A stretch of 9,847 nucleotides of DNA from Sulfurimonas sp. (GTDB lineage Bacteria > Campylobacterota > Campylobacteria > Campylobacterales > Sulfurimonadaceae): NCBI GenBank assembly GCA_022712845.1, contig JAFLJV010000042.1:1-9847 (forward strand), in the 5' to 3' direction. This document shows, piece after piece, positions 7,506-9,847 of the stretch. How positions within the stretch are numbered: the first letter of the stretch is position 1; every line of letters starts with the position of its first letter. Under the pieces are notes generated by a model, which was not told the DNA's origin, did no database searches, and saw only the letters and a list, made by a program, of their open reading frames with translations. The position numbers were made by a program, and so were the translations under genes.

Positions 7506-8140
7506 TAGTAAGTAATCCCCCATACTGAAATATCTAAATCTGTGTTTAGAGCATCTTGTGCTTTTATATTTATATTGTGTACATCTACAACAAGATCACT
7601 TTTTTCTAAAGAATTAATAAATCTAACAGTATTTGAAAAGTTACCTTTTACTTGAAGTGTAATATCTAAAATATGCCCAAATGATTCATTATTATCAGCA
7701 TATTCATTTGTGAAATTAATAATTTTTATATTATATTTTTTTGCATTTATAGATATAGAGCTTAAATATTCTCCCCAACTAACTTCATCATATATAAGAG
7801 ATGATATTGTTTCTATCTTTTCTTTAATATATTTGTTGTTGTCTTTTGTACTTTCTAATTCAGTTTCAATAGCTTTAATTTGCATATTTAATTTATCAAT
7901 TTTTACTAATGGATTAGCTCGTAAATAGAGCTCATCAGTGGTAATTTTTGATTTAATATCAGAAACTTTTTTCTTAGCATCGTTAAATTCATTTAATGAT
8001 AAATCATAAAAAGGATAAGCTAAGACCGCTACAATGGCAAATAACATAATATAAACCATATAAGTGTCTTTTTGAGATTTTTCTTTAAAGAAAGCATCAA
8101 CTCTTTGTAAGTAGCTTTCAAATGATAGTTTTAAGCTCAT
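7505..8140 (-). CDS. MshJ-position PilO/GspM-like alignment protein
   Basis: A 211-residue bitopic inner-membrane protein. A short cytoplasmic N-terminus precedes one membrane helix at about 28-44 (VYIMLFAIVAVLAYPF). A coiled coil follows at about 52-115 (charged heptads such as KIDKLNMQIKAIETELESTK), then a compact alpha/beta domain at about 120-211 (WGEYLSSISINAKKYNIKII, then ILDITLQVKGNFSNTVRFIN). This is the PilO/GspM/MshJ layout; such proteins dimerise with the PilN/GspL partner and anchor the platform to the periplasmic bridge. The ILDITLQVKG strand and FINSLEKS helix are typical of the PilO ferredoxin-like fold. The start overlaps the upstream stop by four bases (ATGA), and its stop overlaps the mshK-like start by one base. 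Role assignment is good; the letter name follows synteny. Confidence 0.82.
   Translation of the reverse strand: MSLKLSFESYLQRVDAFFKEKSQKDTYMVYIMLFAIVAVLAYPFYDLSLNEFNDAKKKVSDIKSKITTDELYLRANPLVKIDKLNMQIKAIETELESTKDNNKYIKEKIETISSLIYDEVSWGEYLSSISINAKKYNIKIINFTNEYADNNESFGHILDITLQVKGNFSNTVRFINSLEKSDLVVDVHNINIKAQDALNTDLDISVWGITY
7512..7523 (-). promoter_or_regulatory. Ribosome binding site that decides the mshK-like start
   Basis: On the minus strand GGGGA stands about ten bases before the ATG at 7505-7503. The same bases lie inside the alternative ATG-GGG-GAT start at 7523, which has no purine-rich site of its own upstream. This supports the later start and a protein that begins directly with a signal peptide. 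Confidence 0.55.
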
Positions 8141-9681
8141 AATAGACTCACTTTTAATTCACCAAAGTATAACTTTGATTCCTTTATATATGAAATTTCA
8201 TTTAATGAAAAATGAAATTTACCATCATATTTTCTAGTTAAATATTTAATTAAATCTGTAATTTTTTTATCTTTTGAAGAGACTAAAGCAAACTTAATTT
8301 CTTTAGCTGAATTAGCTTTATCATTCTCATTATAAGAGATAGATTCAACTCTAACTTTGTATCTATTTAAATCTTTTGTAAATTTATATAAAAGATTAGC
8401 TTTCATTGGATAATTTACTTTTACATCATGAATTTTAATCAATGTATTTTTCTTTTGAGTATATTCATCTTTTTCATAATTTAATAATGTGGTAACTTTA
8501 TGTTTATCAGCTTCTTTATTTTTTATAGTTGCTTCTCTCGTTATTTTTATGTTGTGAAGTTCTTTATAATCTTCATTTAATAAATCATATTGTAAATTTT
8601 GAGCATAAGTAAGTGACCAGTATGAGATAGGATAGATAAAAGTAAGTATTAGTGAAGCAGCAACCAATAATATCGCACGACCACTTTCTCTTTGAATAAA
8701 TTTTGGAGGTCTATGATAAATGGTAAAGTTACATTCATATCTATCTTCTGTGGGAAGCGTTGTATAAACATGCATAAGAGCATGAAGTTGATCAATATGA
8801 TTTTCATTACTCTCAAATCCATAATCAAAATTAAAATTACTACTTTTAATTCCAAGTTCAACTTCGGACATCTCATCAAGTTTAGTATTTGTTTGAATTT
8901 GTGAATCAATATATATAAAATTAATTTTAGTTAAATCAAGAGCTCTTTTTACATAAGTTAAGACATCATTAATATTTGCGAAAATCTCCTTATATAATTT
9001 AATAAAGGCTTCTTTATAGTTACTTTCTGTAGTCTTAAGGTTTGCATTTGAGAGAAAATCTATAAAGTTTTCATACTCTATTCTTTCTCCATAAATTTCA
9101 CAAAATCTTTCATGCATTTGTATAAATGAGTAATTTATTGATTTTGTATATACAAAATCTTTTTCATTATAGATAGTAATAAAGGTATCATTTTCTTGAA
9201 AATATATGAAACAGTGAACATCACCATCTTCGATAACATTTTTAGAATATAAAGATTTTAATAATAAAGGTGATGGAATAATGTAATCTAGGTATTTAAC
9301 TTTATCTATTGTATTTTTAAATAATTCATTAATAACAATAGGATCAATTATAAATATATGAAAGTTTCTATTTTCATCATCTAAATTATTAAAAGTTTCA
9401 ATGTATTGTATTTGGTACTCTACTGCTTGATCAAGCCCTAAATCATCATAAGCTTTACTATATATTGCGTCGTATACATCTTCTTCAGGAATATTTTTGC
9501 TAATAGCAATATTTCCATTGATGAAACCTTTTGTATTTAAATAAGAGATTGAGTATTGATCTTTTGAAAAACCTGGAGCATCTGTTTCATTTAAGAAACT
9601 TGAAACTGCATTTATATATGTGTTTTTATATGGATTTATAGAAAGTACACTAGAAAAAGAGAGTTGTTCTTTTTTGCTCAT
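8137..9681 (-). CDS. MshI-position GspL-like PilM-PilN fusion protein
   Basis: A 514-residue protein with a cytoplasmic half of about 330 residues, one membrane helix at about 335-356 (AILLVAASLILTFIYPISYW), a coiled coil (about 360-420) and a C-terminal alpha/beta periplasmic domain (about 425-514). This is the GspL/MshI plan: an actin-like PilM-type domain fused to a PilN-type domain. The cytoplasmic part has the expected secondary-structure rhythm (FINGNIAISKNI; HCFIYFQENDTFITIYNE; INFIYIDSQI), but I see no PilM-like nucleotide-binding motif, so that domain looks degenerate. It would recruit the assembly ATPase to the membrane and pair with the PilO-like product of the next gene, which overlaps it by four bases (ATGA). 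The start follows the previous stop by 11 bases, with AGGA overlapping that stop (TAGGA). Assignment rests on layout and position. Confidence 0.78.
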   Translation of the reverse strand: MSKKEQLSFSSVLSINPYKNTYINAVSSFLNETDAPGFSKDQYSISYLNTKGFINGNIAISKNIPEEDVYDAIYSKAYDDLGLDQAVEYQIQYIETFNNLDDENRNFHIFIIDPIVINELFKNTIDKVKYLDYIIPSPLLLKSLYSKNVIEDGDVHCFIYFQENDTFITIYNEKDFVYTKSINYSFIQMHERFCEIYGERIEYENFIDFLSNANLKTTESNYKEAFIKLYKEIFANINDVLTYVKRALDLTKINFIYIDSQIQTNTKLDEMSEVELGIKSSNFNFDYGFESNENHIDQLHALMHVYTTLPTEDRYECNFTIYHRPPKFIQRESGRAILLVAASLILTFIYPISYWSLTYAQNLQYDLLNEDYKELHNIKITREATIKNKEADKHKVTTLLNYEKDEYTQKKNTLIKIHDVKVNYPMKANLLYKFTKDLNRYKVRVESISYNENDKANSAKEIKFALVSSKDKKITDLIKYLTRKYDGKFHFSLNEISYIKESKLYFGELKVSLL

Positions 9682-9692
9682 TGGTAAAAATC

Positions 9693-9845
9693 CTATTTAA
9701 AATGAACTTTTGACATAAAACAAAATTCATTATTTTTATAAAATTCGATCCTATAAATTTTATTAGATTTATCAATAGAAAATCTTTTATTTAAGTGATT
9801 AAGTTTTATACTTATACCACTCTCATTTTTATATTTCTTTGATGT
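9693..9845 (-). CDS. C-terminal 50 residues of an unrecognised gene, co-directional with the operon
   Basis: The minus strand stays open from the right edge to a TAG at 9695-9693, giving 50 residues with alternating hydrophobic and polar positions (ISIKLNHLNKRFSI; IYRIEFYKNNEFCFM), as in beta-strands. The other two minus-strand frames hit stops quickly near the edge. The TAG overlaps the AGGA ribosome site of the next gene, which begins 11 bases later. The same TAG/AGGA junction occurs before the secretin gene. These facts suggest a real coding end rather than a leader. The beta-rich C-terminus would suit a minor pilin or pseudopilin placed before the assembly genes, but there is too little sequence to name it. 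Confidence 0.55.
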   Translation of the reverse strand, partial: TSKKYKNESGISIKLNHLNKRFSIDKSNKIYRIEFYKNNEFCFMSKVHFK

Positions 9846-9847
9846 GT

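Noticed and set aside
8193..8220. A 10-base perfect inverted repeat (arms 8193-8202 and 8211-8220, 8-base loop) near the 3' end of the mshI-like gene.
   Set aside because: It is A/T-rich and inside intact coding sequence. By rough estimate about one such repeat is expected by chance in a window of this size and composition.
8649..8909. Minus-strand 86-codon open frame inside the mshI-like gene in another frame.
   Set aside because: It is fully nested in a supported coding frame, has no family-like pattern and no role in the operon layout.
1..9847. CRISPR arrays, tRNA or rRNA genes, insertion sequences, attachment sites.
   Set aside because: I saw no regularly spaced repeats, no tRNA-like folds or anticodon-arm signatures, no transposase or integrase coding and no terminal repeats. 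The window is fully explained by the genes listed.

Overview
The window is strongly AT-rich and densely coded. Protein style (Lys/Asn/Ile/Ser-rich) and gene content suggest a low-GC Campylobacterota genome, most likely an Arcobacter-type marine or host-associated bacterium. That placement is inference from composition and gene content; no rRNA or other marker is present.

Nearly all of it is one minus-strand operon, read from the right edge to position 282. It encodes the assembly machine of an MSHA-type type IV pilus, a relative of the type II secretion system. In transcription order it holds: the 3' end of an unrecognised gene (9845-9693); a GspL-like PilM/PilN fusion in the mshI position (9681-8137); a PilO/GspM-like protein in the mshJ position (8140-7505); a secreted MshK/PilP-like protein (7505-7035); the MshL secretin (7026-5431); the MshM/ExeA-type AAA ATPase (5441-4626); a membrane-anchored TPR protein in the mshN position (4633-3812); an unrecognised secreted protein (3815-3273); the MshE/GspE assembly ATPase (3220-1529); and the MshG/GspF platform protein (1529-282). 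Apart from the extra secreted protein, this matches the Vibrio order mshI-J-K-L-M-N-E-G. Neighbouring genes overlap or lie 8-11 bases apart, so they are almost certainly co-transcribed and translationally coupled. The one exception is a 52-base gap before mshE.

The proteins fit one envelope-spanning machine: MshE supplies ATP-driven force, MshG is the inner-membrane platform, the MshI- and MshJ-like proteins form the alignment complex, the MshK-like and MshN-like proteins bridge the periplasm, MshL is the outer-membrane pore, and MshM is an accessory ATPase. No major pilin, recognisable minor pilin or prepilin peptidase is visible; they must lie outside the window or elsewhere in the genome.

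At the left edge, the plus strand carries the 3' part of a YigZ/IMPACT-family gene. It converges on mshG and overlaps its 3' end by 45 bases.

The most notable observation is at the mshE start. The only strong ribosome binding site lies before an ATG 42 bases upstream of, and in frame with, the open mshE frame, but that path is cut by an in-frame TAA after eight codons. The interrupted sequence reads like the normal N-terminus of this ATPase family. This suggests a recent nonsense mutation, a sequencing error, or an unusual leader/restart arrangement. No stretch of 300 bases lacks a gene.
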